Assembly (NCBI GenBank): GCA_937923125.1
Contig: CALALK010000245.1
Coordinates: 1-17,959, forward strand
Origin: an uncultured Carnobacterium sp.
Lineage (GTDB): Bacteria; Bacillota; Bacilli; Lactobacillales; Aerococcaceae
DNA: 17,959 bases
Reading direction: 5' to 3'
Part shown: positions 1-8,646 of the stretch, piece after piece
Layout of the letters: every line of letters begins with the position of its first letter
Position numbering within the stretch: position 1 is the stretch's first letter
Program-made: the position numbers and the translations under genes
The notes under the pieces: model-generated
Seen by the model: only the letters and a program-made list of their open reading frames with translations
Told to the model about the DNA's origin: nothing
Databases searched by the model: none

Positions 1-4
1 AAAT

Positions 5-856
5 TTACTTCGTTAAAACGGATGTCCATAGCCATTCCACCAACCCTTCTTCATCAAGATACGCTTCAGGAACTTCCATCCCTTTTTCGCGAAGTACTTC
101 GATTAATTTTTCTGCAAAAGGAACATCTAATCCTTTTTCAACCAGTTTTGTTCCCAGTTTGAAGATTTCTTCAGGAGTTCCAATTTGTTGAATTTGACCT
201 TGTTCCATTAATACAATACGGTCTGCTTGTGCCGCTTCATCTAAATCATGAGTAATCGAAATAACCGTAATATTCTTTTCTTTATGCAACTTTTGAATCG
301 TCGCAATGACTTCCATACGACCTTTTGGATCCAGCATTGAAGTGGCTTCATCCAAAATAATCACTGAAGGTTCTAGTGCTGTTACCCCAGCAATCGCAAC
401 ACGTTGTTTTTGACCTCCTGAGAGTCGAGCAGGTTCCTTTGTTCTAAAGTCACTCATTTTTACCATCTCTAGAACACGAGTGACACGTTCTATCATTTCT
501 TCTCGAGGTAATCCGATATTTTCTAATCCGAAAGCGATGTCGTCTTCCACCGTTGTCCCAACAAATTGGTTATCAGGATTTTGGAATACCATTCCAACTG
601 CGCGTCTAGCGTCATATACCGTTTCATCATTTAAAAGAACGCCATTAATGAATACTTCTCCGCTACCTGCTTCGATAAGACCATTCATGACTTTTGCTAG
701 TGTTGATTTTCCAGAACCATTGTGGCCGATAATCGCTAACCACTCCCCACGGTTAACCTTTAAAGAAACTCCAGCTAGAGCTTCTCTAGCATCTTCTTCG
801 TGATAACGGTAATGAATATTATTTAACTCAATAATTGTTGATTGCAACGGGGACAC
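5..856 (-). CDS. ecfA1: Energy-coupling factor transporter ATPase EcfA1
   Basis: ABC ATPase of the shared energising module (EcfA1-EcfA2-EcfT) of group II ECF transporters, which pair with different substrate-binding S components for vitamin uptake. 283 residues. Walker A GHNGSGKST (44-52), Q-loop FQNPDNQFVG (91-100), signature LSGGQKQRVA (145-154), Walker B VIILDEA (165-171) and switch His203 are all present, so an active ATPase is expected. The FQNPDNQ Q-loop is typical of the CbiO/EcfA family. Start taken as GTG at 856, behind AAGGA; a TTG at 847 with AAGGGG upstream is an alternative. GGGG-TGT-CCCC can fold around the GTG. ecfA2 and ecfT would be expected just off the left edge. The symbol ecfA1 rather than ecfA2 is inferred from position after rplQ. 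Confidence 0.93.
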   Translation of the reverse strand: MSPLQSTIIELNNIHYRYHEEDAREALAGVSLKVNRGEWLAIIGHNGSGKSTLAKVMNGLIEAGSGEVFINGVLLNDETVYDARRAVGMVFQNPDNQFVGTTVEDDIAFGLENIGLPREEMIERVTRVLEMVKMSDFRTKEPARLSGGQKQRVAIAGVTALEPSVIILDEATSMLDPKGRMEVIATIQKLHKEKNITVISITHDLDEAAQADRIVLMEQGQIQQIGTPEEIFKLGTKLVEKGLDVPFAEKLIEVLREKGMEVPEAYLDEEGLVEWLWTSVLTK

Positions 857-890
857 CCCTTTTCCTTATTACTATGTATAAAAATATGTA

Positions 891-925
891 TAAATAAAAA
901 AATACACTTTTTCATGATGAAGTGC
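891..925 (-). terminator. Second terminator-like hairpin before ecfA1
   Basis: GCACTT pairs with AAGTGT (6 bp, one G-U wobble, 10-nt loop, or an alternative inner UUCA/UGAA fold), followed at once by ATTTTTTTATTTA. The stem is weak but the T-tract is good. A pair of direct TATACATA repeats (period 12) lies just downstream, before the ecfA1 ribosome binding site. Confidence 0.5.
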
Positions 926-928
926 TCC

Positions 929-948
929 CCCGCCAAAAACTTGGCGGG
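929..948 (-). other. GC-rich 8-bp hairpin upstream of ecfA1
   Basis: CCCGCCAA and TTGGCGGG pair perfectly around a 4-nt loop. It is the most GC-rich palindrome of the window and has no T-run on either side. It directly precedes another terminator-like hairpin, so the two might stack or act together; that is inference. Confidence 0.5.
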
Positions 949-975
949 AAAACAACGAGCTAGACTAAATAATCT

Positions 976-1006
976 GAGAAAGAATAAGGCTACCTGTTCA
1001 GTAGCC
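976..1006 (-). terminator. Terminator-like hairpin after rplQ
   Basis: GGCTAC pairs with GTAGCC (6 bp, 7-nt loop) on the transcribed strand and is followed directly by TTATTCTTTCT, a T-rich but interrupted tract. It lies about 90 nt past the rplQ stop. It could be a moderate intrinsic terminator that reduces read-through from the ribosomal genes into ecfA1. Confidence 0.5.
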
Positions 1007-1035
1007 CCAGACTTTCCATCTTAATAAGCAAGATG

Positions 1036-1063
1036 ATTATTACCATCATGACGCTCTTTTCAA
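1036..1063 (-). promoter_or_regulatory. Weak candidate promoter upstream of ecfA1
   Basis: The minus strand has TTGAAA (1058-1063), a 16-nt spacer and AATAAT (1036-1041), each one base off the consensus hexamers. A start near 1029 would give a leader of about 170 nt carrying several hairpins before ecfA1. The spacer is short and similar matches arise often in AT-rich DNA, so this is only a candidate. Confidence 0.3.
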
Positions 1064-1092
1064 CCATCGAAAAGTGTTCGATTGAATGTTTA

Positions 1093-1473
1093 TTAAACTA
1101 ATTCAATGATAACCATTGGTGCAGCATCGCCACGACGAGGTTCAGTTTTAAGAATACGAGTGTATCCACCTTGACGTTCGCTGTAACGTGATGCTAAATC
1201 ATTAAATAATTTTTGTAACGCTGTTTCAACAACGATTGATTCGCCTTCTTCACGAACATCTGCTACTTCGTTACGTACAAATGCAGCTGCTTGACGGCGA
1301 GCATGTAAGTCACCACGTTTACCTAAAGTAATCATTTTTTCTACAGTAGAACGGATTTCTTTAGCACGAGCTTCAGTTGTAACGATACGTTCGTTAATAA
1401 TTAAGTCAGTTGTCAAGTCACGTAATAACGCTTTACGTTGTGAACTTGTACGTCCTAATTTACGATAAGCCAT
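1093..1473 (-). CDS. rplQ: Large ribosomal subunit protein bL17
   Basis: 50S protein near the tunnel exit. 126 residues, typical for Firmicutes. [20 protein letters not shown] (1-20) is a strong signature, followed by [21 protein letters not shown] and the C-terminal [26 protein letters not shown] with AAGGAGGAAT upstream, 31 nt after rpoA. Last gene of the ribosomal cluster; hairpins follow in the 236-nt gap to the next gene. Confidence 0.98.
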   Translation of the reverse strand: MAYRKLGRTSSQRKALLRDLTTDLIINERIVTTEARAKEIRSTVEKMITLGKRGDLHARRQAAAFVRNEVADVREEGESIVVETALQKLFNDLASRYSERQGGYTRILKTEPRRGDAAPMVIIELV

Positions 1474-1504
1474 TTTTAATATTCCTCCTTCTTAAGAGTT
1501 TCTA

Positions 1505-2452
1505 TTAGTCTTCACGACGTAAGTCTAAATTTAAATCGATTAATTTTTGTTTCACTTCTTCAAGCGATTTACGACCTAAGTTACGAACTTTGATCATTTC
1601 CGCTTCAGACTTGCTTGTTAATTCATGTACTGTGTTAATTCCAGCACGTTTTAAGCAGTTATATGAACGAACTGATAAATCTAGTTCTTCAATAGTCATT
1701 TCAAGAAGACGTTCTTTTTGAGTTTCTTCTTTTTCGACCATGATTTCCATAGGATGTGCTTCATTTGTTAAATTAACAAAGATATTTAAGTGCTCAGTTA
1801 AGATACGAGCCGCTAAACTAACAGCATCTTGAGGAGCGATTGAACCATCTGTCCATACATCAAGAGTTAGTTTATCATAAATATTTTTTTGACCAATACG
1901 AGTGTTTTCGACTTGGTAGTTCACTTTACTAATCGGAGTATAAATAGAATCAATTGGAATGACACCAATTGGCATATTATCAGTTTTATTGTACTCAGAG
2001 CGAACATATCCACGACCATTTTTAGCATTCATACGAACATGGAAGTGATATCCTTCAGCTACTGTACAGATATATAAATCAGGGTTTAGAACTTGAATGT
2101 CGCTATCATGTTTGATATCGCCTGCAGTTACTACCGCTGGACCTTTAACATCAATTTCTAATACTTTATTTTCATCTTCAGTGAAAGATTTCAATGCAAT
2201 ATTTTTAATATTTAAAATGATTGCAGCTACGTCTTCAACTACGCCATCTATTGTTGAAAATTCATGTAAAACGCCATCCATTTGGATATCTGTTACTGCA
2301 GTACCAGGGAGTGACGATAATAAGATTCGGCGTAATGAGTTCCCTAAGGTAGTACCATAACCGCGTTCAAGTGGCTCAACAACGAATTTACCAAACTTTG
2401 CATCTTCGCTGATTTCGATCGTTTCAATTTTTGGTTTTTCAATTTCGATCAT
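1505..2452 (-). CDS. rpoA: DNA-directed RNA polymerase alpha subunit
   Basis: Scaffold for assembling RNA polymerase and contact point for UP elements and activators. I use the ATG at 2452 (315 residues, starting [10 protein letters not shown]) preceded by GAAAGGGG; a TTG six codons upstream overlaps that ribosome binding site and is rejected. The N-terminal dimerisation domain includes [25 protein letters not shown] (26-50). The C-terminal domain has [11 protein letters not shown] (262-272) and VRNLGRKS (289-296), retaining Arg262, Asn265, Cys266, Gly293 and Lys295, the counterparts of E. coli DNA-contact residues. It lies between rpsK and rplQ as in most bacteria. Confidence 0.99.
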   Translation of the reverse strand: MIEIEKPKIETIEISEDAKFGKFVVEPLERGYGTTLGNSLRRILLSSLPGTAVTDIQMDGVLHEFSTIDGVVEDVAAIILNIKNIALKSFTEDENKVLEIDVKGPAVVTAGDIKHDSDIQVLNPDLYICTVAEGYHFHVRMNAKNGRGYVRSEYNKTDNMPIGVIPIDSIYTPISKVNYQVENTRIGQKNIYDKLTLDVWTDGSIAPQDAVSLAARILTEHLNIFVNLTNEAHPMEIMVEKEETQKERLLEMTIEELDLSVRSYNCLKRAGINTVHELTSKSEAEMIKVRNLGRKSLEEVKQKLIDLNLDLRRED

Positions 2453-2521
2453 GTTTTTTACCCCTTTCAAAACGTACGTTCAATGTGCGATTGTCCGACA
2501 AAATTCAACAATAACAATCCA

Positions 2522-2908
2522 TTACACACGACGGCGTTTTGGAGGACGACATCCATTATGAGGGATTGGTGTTACGTCACGAATTGCTGTCACTTCTAAA
2601 CCAGTAGCTTGTAATGAACGAATAGCAGCTTCACGACCTGAACCAGGACCTTTAACAGAAACTTCTACAGTTTTCATTCCATGCTCCATTGAACCTTTTG
2701 CAGCAGATTCAGCAGCCATTTGAGCAGCAAATGGTGTTGATTTTTTAGAACCTTTAAATCCTAAAGCACCTGCAGAAGACCATGAAACAGCATTACCATG
2801 AACGTCTGTAATCATAACAATTGTATTATTAAATGTTGAACGGATGTGTGCTACACCAGATTCAATATTCTTTTTCACGCGGCGTTTGCGTACAACTTTC
2901 TTTGCCAT
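2522..2908 (-). CDS. rpsK: Small ribosomal subunit protein uS11
   Basis: 30S platform protein near the E-site mRNA. 128 residues. [19 protein letters not shown] (about residues 17-35), [21 protein letters not shown], and the C-terminal [15 protein letters not shown] are diagnostic. The Asn118-Gly119 pair matches the site where isoaspartate forms in E. coli S11. ATG with a GGAGG-type site. A 69-nt gap leads to rpoA. Confidence 0.98.
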   Translation of the reverse strand: MAKKVVRKRRVKKNIESGVAHIRSTFNNTIVMITDVHGNAVSWSSAGALGFKGSKKSTPFAAQMAAESAAKGSMEHGMKTVEVSVKGPGSGREAAIRSLQATGLEVTAIRDVTPIPHNGCRPPKRRRV

Positions 2909-2935
2909 GAAGAATTAACCTCCTTCTTCTCTAAA

Positions 2936-3301
2936 TTATTTTTTCTTACCTGCAATGGCCTTAGCTGGGCCTTTACGAGTACGAGCATTATTTTTTGTGT
3001 TTTGACCACGAACTGGTAAACCACGACGGTGGCGAACTCCACGGTATGAACCAATTTCCATCAAGCGTTTGATGTTTAAGTTCACTTCACGACGTAAGTC
3101 ACCTTCAATTTTTAGTTTATCCACTTCAGCACGGATACGGTCTAACTCATCGTTCGATAAATCGCGAACACGAGTATCTTCACTAACGTTAGCAGCTGCT
3201 AAAATTTGTTTTGAAGTAGTAATACCGATACCGTAAATATAGGTTAAAGAAATAACAACACGTTTTTCACGTGGAATATCCACACCTGCAATACGAGCCA
3301 T
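2936..3301 (-). CDS. rpsM: Small ribosomal subunit protein uS13
   Basis: 30S head protein that bridges to the 50S subunit and contacts P-site tRNA. 121 residues. [15 protein letters not shown], the helix-two-turn-helix region [15 protein letters not shown] (about residues 21-35), and the C-terminal [26 protein letters not shown] are diagnostic, ending in a basic GKKK tail. ATG with AAGGAGGTA upstream. 23 nt after rpmJ, and 27 nt before rpsK. Confidence 0.98.
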   Translation of the reverse strand: MARIAGVDIPREKRVVISLTYIYGIGITTSKQILAAANVSEDTRVRDLSNDELDRIRAEVDKLKIEGDLRREVNLNIKRLMEIGSYRGVRHRRGLPVRGQNTKNNARTRKGPAKAIAGKKK

Positions 3302-3324
3302 ACTAATGAGTACCTCCTTATATA

Positions 3325-3438
3325 TTATCCTTGACGTTGTTTATGTTTGGGATTTTGACAAATCACCATAACTTTACCATTGCGTTTAATTACTTTACAT
3401 TTTTCGCAAATTGGTTTTACTGATGCTCTAACTTTCAT
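3325..3438 (-). CDS. rpmJ: Large ribosomal subunit protein bL36, zinc-binding form
   Basis: Smallest 50S protein, contacting 23S rRNA near the stalk base. My translation gives 37 residues beginning [19 protein letters not shown] and ending KHKQRQG. The zinc ribbon is complete: Cys11, Cys14, Cys27 and His32, so this is the zinc-dependent (C+) type. The ATG at 3438 has GGAGGGAA upstream. Its place between infA and rpsM is the standard one. It is too short for common ORF cut-offs. Confidence 0.97.
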   Translation of the reverse strand: MKVRASVKPICEKCKVIKRNGKVMVICQNPKHKQRQG

Positions 3439-3473
3439 TTAAGTTCCCTCCTCTATTTCATTAACGGAGTCCA

Positions 3474-3692
3474 TTATTTAAAGCGATACGTGATTCTTCC
3501 GCGCGTTAAGTCGTACGGTGATAATTCAACCGTTACTTTATCGCCCGGTAAAATTTTAATGTAGTGCATCCGGATTTTTCCAGATACATGCGCTAAAACC
3601 TCATGACCGTTTTCAAGTTCGACCTTGAACATCGCATTCGGTAATGTTTCATTAACAATACCTTCAATTTCAATTACGTCTTCCTTTGCCAT
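3474..3692 (-). CDS. infA: Translation initiation factor IF-1
   Basis: OB-fold protein that occupies the 30S A site during initiation and helps IF-2 and IF-3. 72 residues, exactly the usual length. [39 protein letters not shown] and the C-terminal [13 protein letters not shown] are diagnostic. ATG preceded by AAGGAGG. First gene after the internal promoter; rpmJ follows after 35 nt. Confidence 0.98.
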   Translation of the reverse strand: MAKEDVIEIEGIVNETLPNAMFKVELENGHEVLAHVSGKIRMHYIKILPGDKVTVELSPYDLTRGRITYRFK

Positions 3693-3764
3693 GTCTCATC
3701 CTCCTTACTTGTAAAAAGTTTTTACGGATTATTTGACGGACTTCTACCGTTATCTAACTTTCTA

Positions 3765-3794
3765 AGTATACCATTTTAGCTACCATAATTGCAA
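3765..3794 (-). promoter_or_regulatory. Putative internal promoter for infA and the alpha genes
   Basis: The minus strand of the 117-nt adk-infA gap reads TTGCAA (3789-3794), an 18-nt spacer, and TATACT (3765-3770) with an extended -10 TG one base upstream. The start would be near 3758, with a 65-nt leader ending in AAGGAGG before infA. The -35 and -10 hexamers are identical to those of the S10 promoter. It would let infA, rpmJ, rpsM, rpsK, rpoA and rplQ be made independently of the upstream genes. Confidence 0.75.
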
Positions 3795-3809
3795 GATAAC
3801 AGGCAGTTC

Positions 3810-4472
<663 letters not shown>

Positions 4473-4491
4473 CTAGAATCATAACTGAAGA

Positions 4492-4523
4492 ACTGACAAA
4501 ACGCATTGCTGCATCTTGTCAAT
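4492..4523 (-). promoter_or_regulatory. Long GNRA-capped hairpin between secY and adk
   Basis: In the minus-strand RNA, AUUGACAAGAUGCA pairs with UGCGUUUUGUCAGU along all 14 positions around a GCAA tetraloop. Three of the pairs are G-U or U-G wobbles and would be mismatches in the opposite-strand RNA, favouring a role in the secY-adk transcript. No T-run follows, so it is not a standard terminator. It begins about 8 nt after the secY stop and ends about 28 nt before the adk ATG. Possible roles are mRNA stabilisation, a processing site or a protein-binding site; all are inference. Confidence 0.6.
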
Positions 4524-4531
4524 TTCTCCCA

Positions 4532-5830
4532 TTATTCCTCAATAAATCCTTTATACTTACGTTTGATTGTACGTCCTTCAATTTGTCGGCTTAACTCTAA
4601 CGCTACCCCAACAACGATTAGAAGGTTCGTACCTCCAAGCATCAATCCTCTTGGTAAGTTCCATAATGCTGAAGCTACCATTGGAAGAATTGAAATACCA
4701 CCAAGATAAAGAGCACCAACTGTACTTAATCGTAGTAAAGTACCTGAAACAAATTGTTCTGTATCTTTACCAGGACGGACACTTAAAATATATCCGCTTG
4801 ATTTTTGTAAGTTTTCTGCTACTTTCTCTGGGTTCACTTGAACGAAAGCATAGAAAAATGTAAATACAACAATTAACACTGTGTATAATGTTGCACCAGC
4901 AGGTTTAGTAAAATCAAAAATGTTTGTGGCAAGTTGGTACCAGCCAGATTCACTATGATCTTTTGCGTATAAACTTAAAATAGTTGATGGCAATGTCATA
5001 AATGAACTAGCAAAGATAACCGGAATTACCCCTGCAGAGTTGATTTTTAAAGGTAACCAAGATGTTTCACTTGAACCAGTTGCACGTTTTGAGTATGAGA
5101 TTGGTAAGCGACGTTGCGCTTGTTCAATATATACTACTAACATAACGACTAAAACAATCGCTACGATTAATGCAACTGTGAATCCTACTGCACGATAAAA
5201 GTCAGTGTCTGTACGACCTTGAATTTGATTTACATAGAATTCATAAATATCATGTGGCATTCTTGCTACAATACCTGCGAAGATTAGAACGGAAACCCCG
5301 TTACCAATCCCCTTAACGGTAATCATATCTCCCAACCATGTTAGGAACATGGAACCAGCTGTTAACACAAGTGCAATCATTAAGAATGTTTTGATCCCTG
5401 GGTTGTTAATTAACCCATAGTTTGACCAAACATTAAATCCAAAAGAAATTGCATAAGCTTGGAAAAATCCAATGAAAATTGTTAAATAACGTGTTGCCGA
5501 ATTTAATTTACGACGACCAACTTCCCCTTGTTTAGACCACTCAACAAACGTTGGTAGAATATCCATTTGTAACAATTGGACAACAATGGATGCAGTGATA
5601 TAAGGCGAAACTCCCATTGAGAACAATGAGAAGTTCGATAAAGCCCCACCACTAAATGTATTTAACAATCCGAAAATTCCTGTAGTTGCAAATGTCTGAA
5701 TTGCTCCAGCATTTACACCAGGAACAGTAACTTGTGATCCAATACGAAAGATAATTAGAATCGACAATGTAAATAACAGACGTTTTCTAATATCTTTCAT
5801 TTGAACAGCATTCTTTAGTAGAGTGAACAT
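4532..5830 (-). CDS. secY: Protein translocase subunit SecY
   Basis: Central pore of the SecYEG channel, exporting or inserting proteins through the cytoplasmic membrane with SecA or the ribosome. 432 residues and ten hydrophobic segments, typical of Firmicutes. TM1 begins near residue 17, the plug region follows around 60-75 (FSGGALSNFSLFSMGVSPYI), the conserved cytosolic loop IEQAQRRLPISYSKR lies at 235-249, GVIPVIFASS at 267-276, and GGTNLLIVVGVAL in the last helix (399-411). ATG coupled to the rplO stop. A striking hairpin lies between secY and adk. Confidence 0.98.
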   Translation of the reverse strand: MFTLLKNAVQMKDIRKRLLFTLSILIIFRIGSQVTVPGVNAGAIQTFATTGIFGLLNTFSGGALSNFSLFSMGVSPYITASIVVQLLQMDILPTFVEWSKQGEVGRRKLNSATRYLTIFIGFFQAYAISFGFNVWSNYGLINNPGIKTFLMIALVLTAGSMFLTWLGDMITVKGIGNGVSVLIFAGIVARMPHDIYEFYVNQIQGRTDTDFYRAVGFTVALIVAIVLVVMLVVYIEQAQRRLPISYSKRATGSSETSWLPLKINSAGVIPVIFASSFMTLPSTILSLYAKDHSESGWYQLATNIFDFTKPAGATLYTVLIVVFTFFYAFVQVNPEKVAENLQKSSGYILSVRPGKDTEQFVSGTLLRLSTVGALYLGGISILPMVASALWNLPRGLMLGGTNLLIVVGVALELSRQIEGRTIKRKYKGFIEE

Positions 5831-6270
5831 TAGATCACCTCTACAGTTCCACCTGCAGCTTCAATAGCTTCTTTTGCTGCTTGCGAGAATTTATTTGCTT
5901 TTACAGTTAACTTGCGTTCAAGTTTACCATTAGCTAACACTTTGATACCGTCTTTTTCGTTTTTAACGATACCAGCCTCAACTAGTACAGCCGCAGTTAC
6001 TTCTTGACCATCTTCAAAACGGTTTAATGTTCCAAGATTTACAACTGCATATTCTTTACGATTAATATTTTGGAAACCACGTTTTGGAATACGACGGAAT
6101 AATGGAGTTTGTCCACCTTCGAATCCTAATCTAACGCCACCGCCTGAACGAGCTTTTTGACCTTTGTTTCCGCGTCCAGCAGTTTTACCATTTCCTGAAC
6201 CTTGACCTCTACCAACACGGTTACGTTCTTTACGTGAACCTTCAGCTGGTTGTAATTCATGAAGTTTCAT
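5830..6270 (-). CDS. rplO: Large ribosomal subunit protein uL15
   Basis: 50S assembly protein that threads into 23S rRNA. 146 residues from the ATG at 6270, starting [31 protein letters not shown] precedes it. An in-frame extension of 16 codons reaches back past the rpmD stop and lacks family support. The glycine/arginine-rich N-terminal tail [20 protein letters not shown] and the [18 protein letters not shown] motif are diagnostic. Its TAA overlaps the secY ATG by one base (TAATG at 5830), so secY is probably translated by reinitiation. Confidence 0.98.
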   Translation of the reverse strand: MKLHELQPAEGSRKERNRVGRGQGSGNGKTAGRGNKGQKARSGGGVRLGFEGGQTPLFRRIPKRGFQNINRKEYAVVNLGTLNRFEDGQEVTAAVLVEAGIVKNEKDGIKVLANGKLERKLTVKANKFSQAAKEAIEAAGGTVEVI

Positions 6271-6301
6271 GTTCCGGGCACCTCCTCTTATAAGTTTTAA
6301 A

Positions 6302-6481
6302 TTAAACTTCCTCAACATCCACTAAATGTGAAACTGTGTTAACCATGCCTTTGATAGCTACGTTAGCTGGTTTAACAACTGTTGAACGAATTTTTGTTAA
6401 GCCTAATGCTTTACAAGTATCGATTTGGTTTTGAGGACGTCCAATCAAGCTTTTCTTTAAAGTAATCTTTAATTCTGCCAT
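6302..6481 (-). CDS. rpmD: Large ribosomal subunit protein uL30
   Basis: Small 50S protein of 59 residues. I translated it directly: it begins [19 protein letters not shown], continues through [16 protein letters not shown], and ends SHLVDVEEV, matching the bacterial uL30 pattern (Lys/Arg-rich RNA contact after the SxIGRP turn, then a single helix). ATG at 6481 follows a strong AAGGAGG located in the rpsE-rpmD gap. Its place between rpsE and rplO is the standard spc position. It is short enough to be missed by ORF length filters. Confidence 0.97.
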   Translation of the reverse strand: MAELKITLKKSLIGRPQNQIDTCKALGLTKIRSTVVKPANVAIKGMVNTVSHLVDVEEV

Positions 6482-6494
6482 TTTAATGTCCTCC

Positions 6495-6995
6495 TTATCC
6501 TAAAAGTTCTTCAACTGATTTGCCACGTAATGCAGCAACATCTTCAACACGTTTTAATTGTTTTAATCCTTCGATTGTAGCACGAACCATGTTAACTGGT
6601 GTGTTTGAACCTAAAGATTTTGAAGTTACGTCTGAAATACCTGCTAATTCAACAACGGCACGAACTGGTCCACCTGCTGCAATTCCTGAACCGGCTTGAG
6701 CTGGTTTTAACAATACGTTACCACCGCAGAAACGACCGATAACTTCGTGAGGAATTGTAGAACCACTAGTTGGAACTTCAATAAGGTTTTTCTTAGCATC
6801 TTCAATAGCTTTACGAATAGCTTCTGGTACTTCTTGAGCTTTACCAGTACCGAAACCAACATGTCCATTATGGTCACCGACAACTACTAAAGCAGCAAAA
6901 CGTAAACGACGTCCACCTTTTACAACTTTTGTAACGCGGTTAATCGCAACAACACGATCTTCTAATTCTAAGTTTCTTGCATCAATATTAACCAT
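6495..6995 (-). CDS. rpsE: Small ribosomal subunit protein uS5
   Basis: 30S protein at the mRNA entry channel that affects decoding accuracy. 166 residues. The double-stranded RNA-binding-like N-terminal domain contains [20 protein letters not shown] (about residues 13-32), the loop linked to spectinomycin resistance and ram phenotypes in other species, and looks unaltered. [26 protein letters not shown] and the C-terminal [11 protein letters not shown] are conserved. ATG start with AGGAGG upstream; rpmD follows 13 nt after the stop. Confidence 0.98.
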   Translation of the reverse strand: MVNIDARNLELEDRVVAINRVTKVVKGGRRLRFAALVVVGDHNGHVGFGTGKAQEVPEAIRKAIEDAKKNLIEVPTSGSTIPHEVIGRFCGGNVLLKPAQAGSGIAAGGPVRAVVELAGISDVTSKSLGSNTPVNMVRATIEGLKQLKRVEDVAALRGKSVEELLG

Positions 6996-7016
6996 GAATT
7001 GTGGATCCTCCTTTTC

Positions 7017-7373
7017 CTAGAATACTAGTCCATTTTCACGTGCAGCTTCAGCTAAAGCTTTTACACGTCCATGGTATAAGTATCCACCACGGTCAAAGAC
7101 TACTTTCTTAATATTTTTTTCAAGTCCGCGTTCTGCAATTAATTTACCTACAGCAGAAGCTTCCTCAGTTTTTGTTCCGTTTTCTACATTAGTATCTAAA
7201 GTAGAGGCACTTGCTAGCGTCACACCCGCTACGTCATCAATTAATTGAGCGTAGATGTTTTTGTTAGAACGAAAAACGTTCAAGCGTGGGCACTCAGCAG
7301 TACCAGAGATTTTACGACGAACACGTGCGTGACGAGTTTGACGCACTTTATTTTTGTCTGGTTTTGTAATCAC
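7017..7373 (-). CDS. rplR: Large ribosomal subunit protein uL18
   Basis: Binds 5S rRNA with uL5 and delivers it to the 50S subunit. I use the GTG at 7373, giving 118 residues that begin [28 protein letters not shown] lies 5 nt before it. A GTG three codons upstream overlaps that Shine-Dalgarno and is less likely. The C-terminal [30 protein letters not shown] pattern is diagnostic. Follows rplF after a spacer with a hairpin; rpsE follows after 21 nt. Confidence 0.96.
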   Translation of the reverse strand: MITKPDKNKVRQTRHARVRRKISGTAECPRLNVFRSNKNIYAQLIDDVAGVTLASASTLDTNVENGTKTEEASAVGKLIAERGLEKNIKKVVFDRGGYLYHGRVKALAEAARENGLVF

Positions 7374-7399
7374 AATTTTCACCTCTTATTAATTAATCA

Positions 7400-7418
7400 T
7401 GCTGCGATAATCGCAACA
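7400..7418 (-). other. Intercistronic hairpin between rplF and rplR
   Basis: TGTTGCGA pairs with TCGCAGCA on the transcribed strand (8 bp including one U-G wobble) around a UUA loop. It is not followed by a T-run and lies 15-20 nt before the rplR ribosome binding site, so a terminator is unlikely. It may stabilise or tune rplR translation; this is inference. Confidence 0.45.
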
Positions 7419-7439
7419 AAAGGTAAATAATCTCTAAAA

Positions 7440-7976
7440 TTATTTACCTGTTTTACCTTCTTTACGACGTACAAATTCATCAACGTAACGAATTCCTTTA
7501 CCTTTATAAGGTTCTGGAGGACGTACGCCACGAATGTTAGCAGCTAATTCGCCAACTTTTTGTTTGTCATAACCTTTAACGATTACTTTTGTATTTGAAG
7601 GAACTTCGATTTCGATACCTTCTTCTGGAGTGAACTCCACTGGATGAGAATATCCAACGTTTAATACAAGTTTTTTACCTTGTAATTGAGCACGATATCC
7701 AACCCCGATTAATTCCAATTCTTTTTGGAATCCTTCAGTAACACCAACTACCATGTTGTTGAATACTGCGCGAGTTGTTCCGTGGATTGTTTTGTTTTCT
7801 TTTGAATCATCTGGACGAGTGAATACTACTTCACCTTCGCGTTGTTCTAAAGAAATGTTTTGGTTGAATGTATATGTTAATTCACCTTTAGGACCTTTAA
7901 CAGTAACTGTGTTGTCCTTTAAGTCTACTGTTACTCCAGCAGGAATAACGACTGGTTTATTACCGATACGGCTCAC
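7440..7976 (-). CDS. rplF: Large ribosomal subunit protein uL6
   Basis: 50S protein near the sarcin-ricin loop and factor-binding site. 178 residues with the duplicated uL6 fold: N-terminal half [17 protein letters not shown] and C-terminal half ending with [29 protein letters not shown], a strong signature. GTG start at 7976 with AAGGAGGTG upstream. A 66-nt spacer with a hairpin precedes rplR. Confidence 0.98.
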   Translation of the reverse strand: MSRIGNKPVVIPAGVTVDLKDNTVTVKGPKGELTYTFNQNISLEQREGEVVFTRPDDSKENKTIHGTTRAVFNNMVVGVTEGFQKELELIGVGYRAQLQGKKLVLNVGYSHPVEFTPEEGIEIEVPSNTKVIVKGYDKQKVGELAANIRGVRPPEPYKGKGIRYVDEFVRRKEGKTGK

Positions 7977-8002
7977 TTGGCTGCACCTCCTTGTTTTCTA
8001 GA

Positions 8003-8401
8003 TTACCAAACGTATGCTAGAATTTCTCCACCTACGTTTTTAGCTCTTGCTTCTTTGTCTGTAATAACACCTTCAGATGTTGATACAATAGCGATTCCTA
8101 AACCGTTTAATACTTTAGGAACTTCACCTGTTTTAGCATAAACACGTAAACCAGGTTTAGAAATACGTTTCAATCCTGTGATTACACGTTCGTTATTTTT
8201 TCCATATTTCAAGAACACTTTCATGATGCCTTGTTTACCATCTTCTTCAACTGAGAAGTCTTTGATGAATCCTTCAGATTTTAAGATGTTCGCAATAGCA
8301 ACTTTCATGTTTGATGACGGAACTTCTAGTGATTCGTGACGAACCATGTTCGCGTTACGAATACGAGTTAAGAAATCCGCGATTGGATCTGTCATAACCA
8401 T
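8003..8401 (-). CDS. rpsH: Small ribosomal subunit protein uS8
   Basis: Primary binder of the central domain of 16S rRNA; in E. coli it is also the translational repressor of the spc operon. 132 residues. [18 protein letters not shown] opens the protein and the C-terminal [36 protein letters not shown] pattern is intact. The first of two close ATGs (8401) is chosen because AAGGAGGT lies 8 nt before it. I did not identify a mimic of its rRNA site in the rplN-rplE region by eye. Confidence 0.98.
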   Translation of the reverse strand: MVMTDPIADFLTRIRNANMVRHESLEVPSSNMKVAIANILKSEGFIKDFSVEEDGKQGIMKVFLKYGKNNERVITGLKRISKPGLRVYAKTGEVPKVLNGLGIAIVSTSEGVITDKEARAKNVGGEILAYVW

Positions 8402-8433
8402 TAATGAGTACCTCCTTTATCAAGTAGTAATGA

Positions 8434-8619
8434 TTACCAACTTGCTTTCTTCATTCCTGGGATTTGCCCTTTATAGGCAAGCTCACGTAAACAAATACGG
8501 CAAAGTTTGAATTTACGATAAACTGAATGTGGTCGACCACAACGTTCACAACGAGTATATTCTTGAGTTGAATATTTTTTTGGACGTTTGTTCTTTGCGA
8601 TCATTGATTTTTTAGCCAA
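8434..8619 (-). CDS. rpsN: Small ribosomal subunit protein uS14, zinc-binding type
   Basis: 30S head protein. At 61 residues it is the short zinc-ribbon form; two CXXC pairs at Cys24/Cys27 and Cys40/Cys43 should bind Zn2+. The longer zinc-free paralogue, used under zinc limitation in some Firmicutes, is not in this window. The start is TTG at 8619, supported by AGGAGG 8 nt upstream and by the conserved [15 protein letters not shown]; the next in-frame ATG would remove five conserved residues. The rare TTG start might lower its initiation rate, which is inference. Confidence 0.97.
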   Translation of the reverse strand: MAKKSMIAKNKRPKKYSTQEYTRCERCGRPHSVYRKFKLCRICLRELAYKGQIPGMKKASW

Positions 8620-8646
8620 ACTACTCGCCTCCTGTGAGTTTTATTT

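Noticed and set aside
875..892. TATACA boxes just before ecfA1 as -10 elements
   Set aside because: Two TATACATA repeats look like -10 boxes, but no acceptable -35 is found at 16-18 nt from either.
842..1024. Plus-strand reading frame of 60 codons between ecfA1 and rplQ
   Set aside because: It runs through the hairpin cluster, overlaps the ecfA1 5' end, has no convincing ribosome binding site and resembles no family I know.
2453..2470. rpoA extended by six codons from a TTG
   Set aside because: The extension overlaps the GAAAGGGG ribosome binding site of the family-typical ATG start.
4494..4522. TTGACA upstream of adk as a promoter -35
   Set aside because: The hexamer is a perfect -35 but no -10 occurs at 16-18 nt; the sequence is better explained as an arm of the hairpin.
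4567..4863. Plus-strand reading frame opposite secY
   Set aside because: Entirely antisense to a clearly conserved membrane protein gene; the frame is a by-product of secY codons. The same applies to the other plus-strand frames opposite ribosomal genes.
6271..6318. rplO extended by 16 codons upstream
   Set aside because: It would overlap the end of rpmD and includes the strong GGAGG used by the canonical MKLHEL start.
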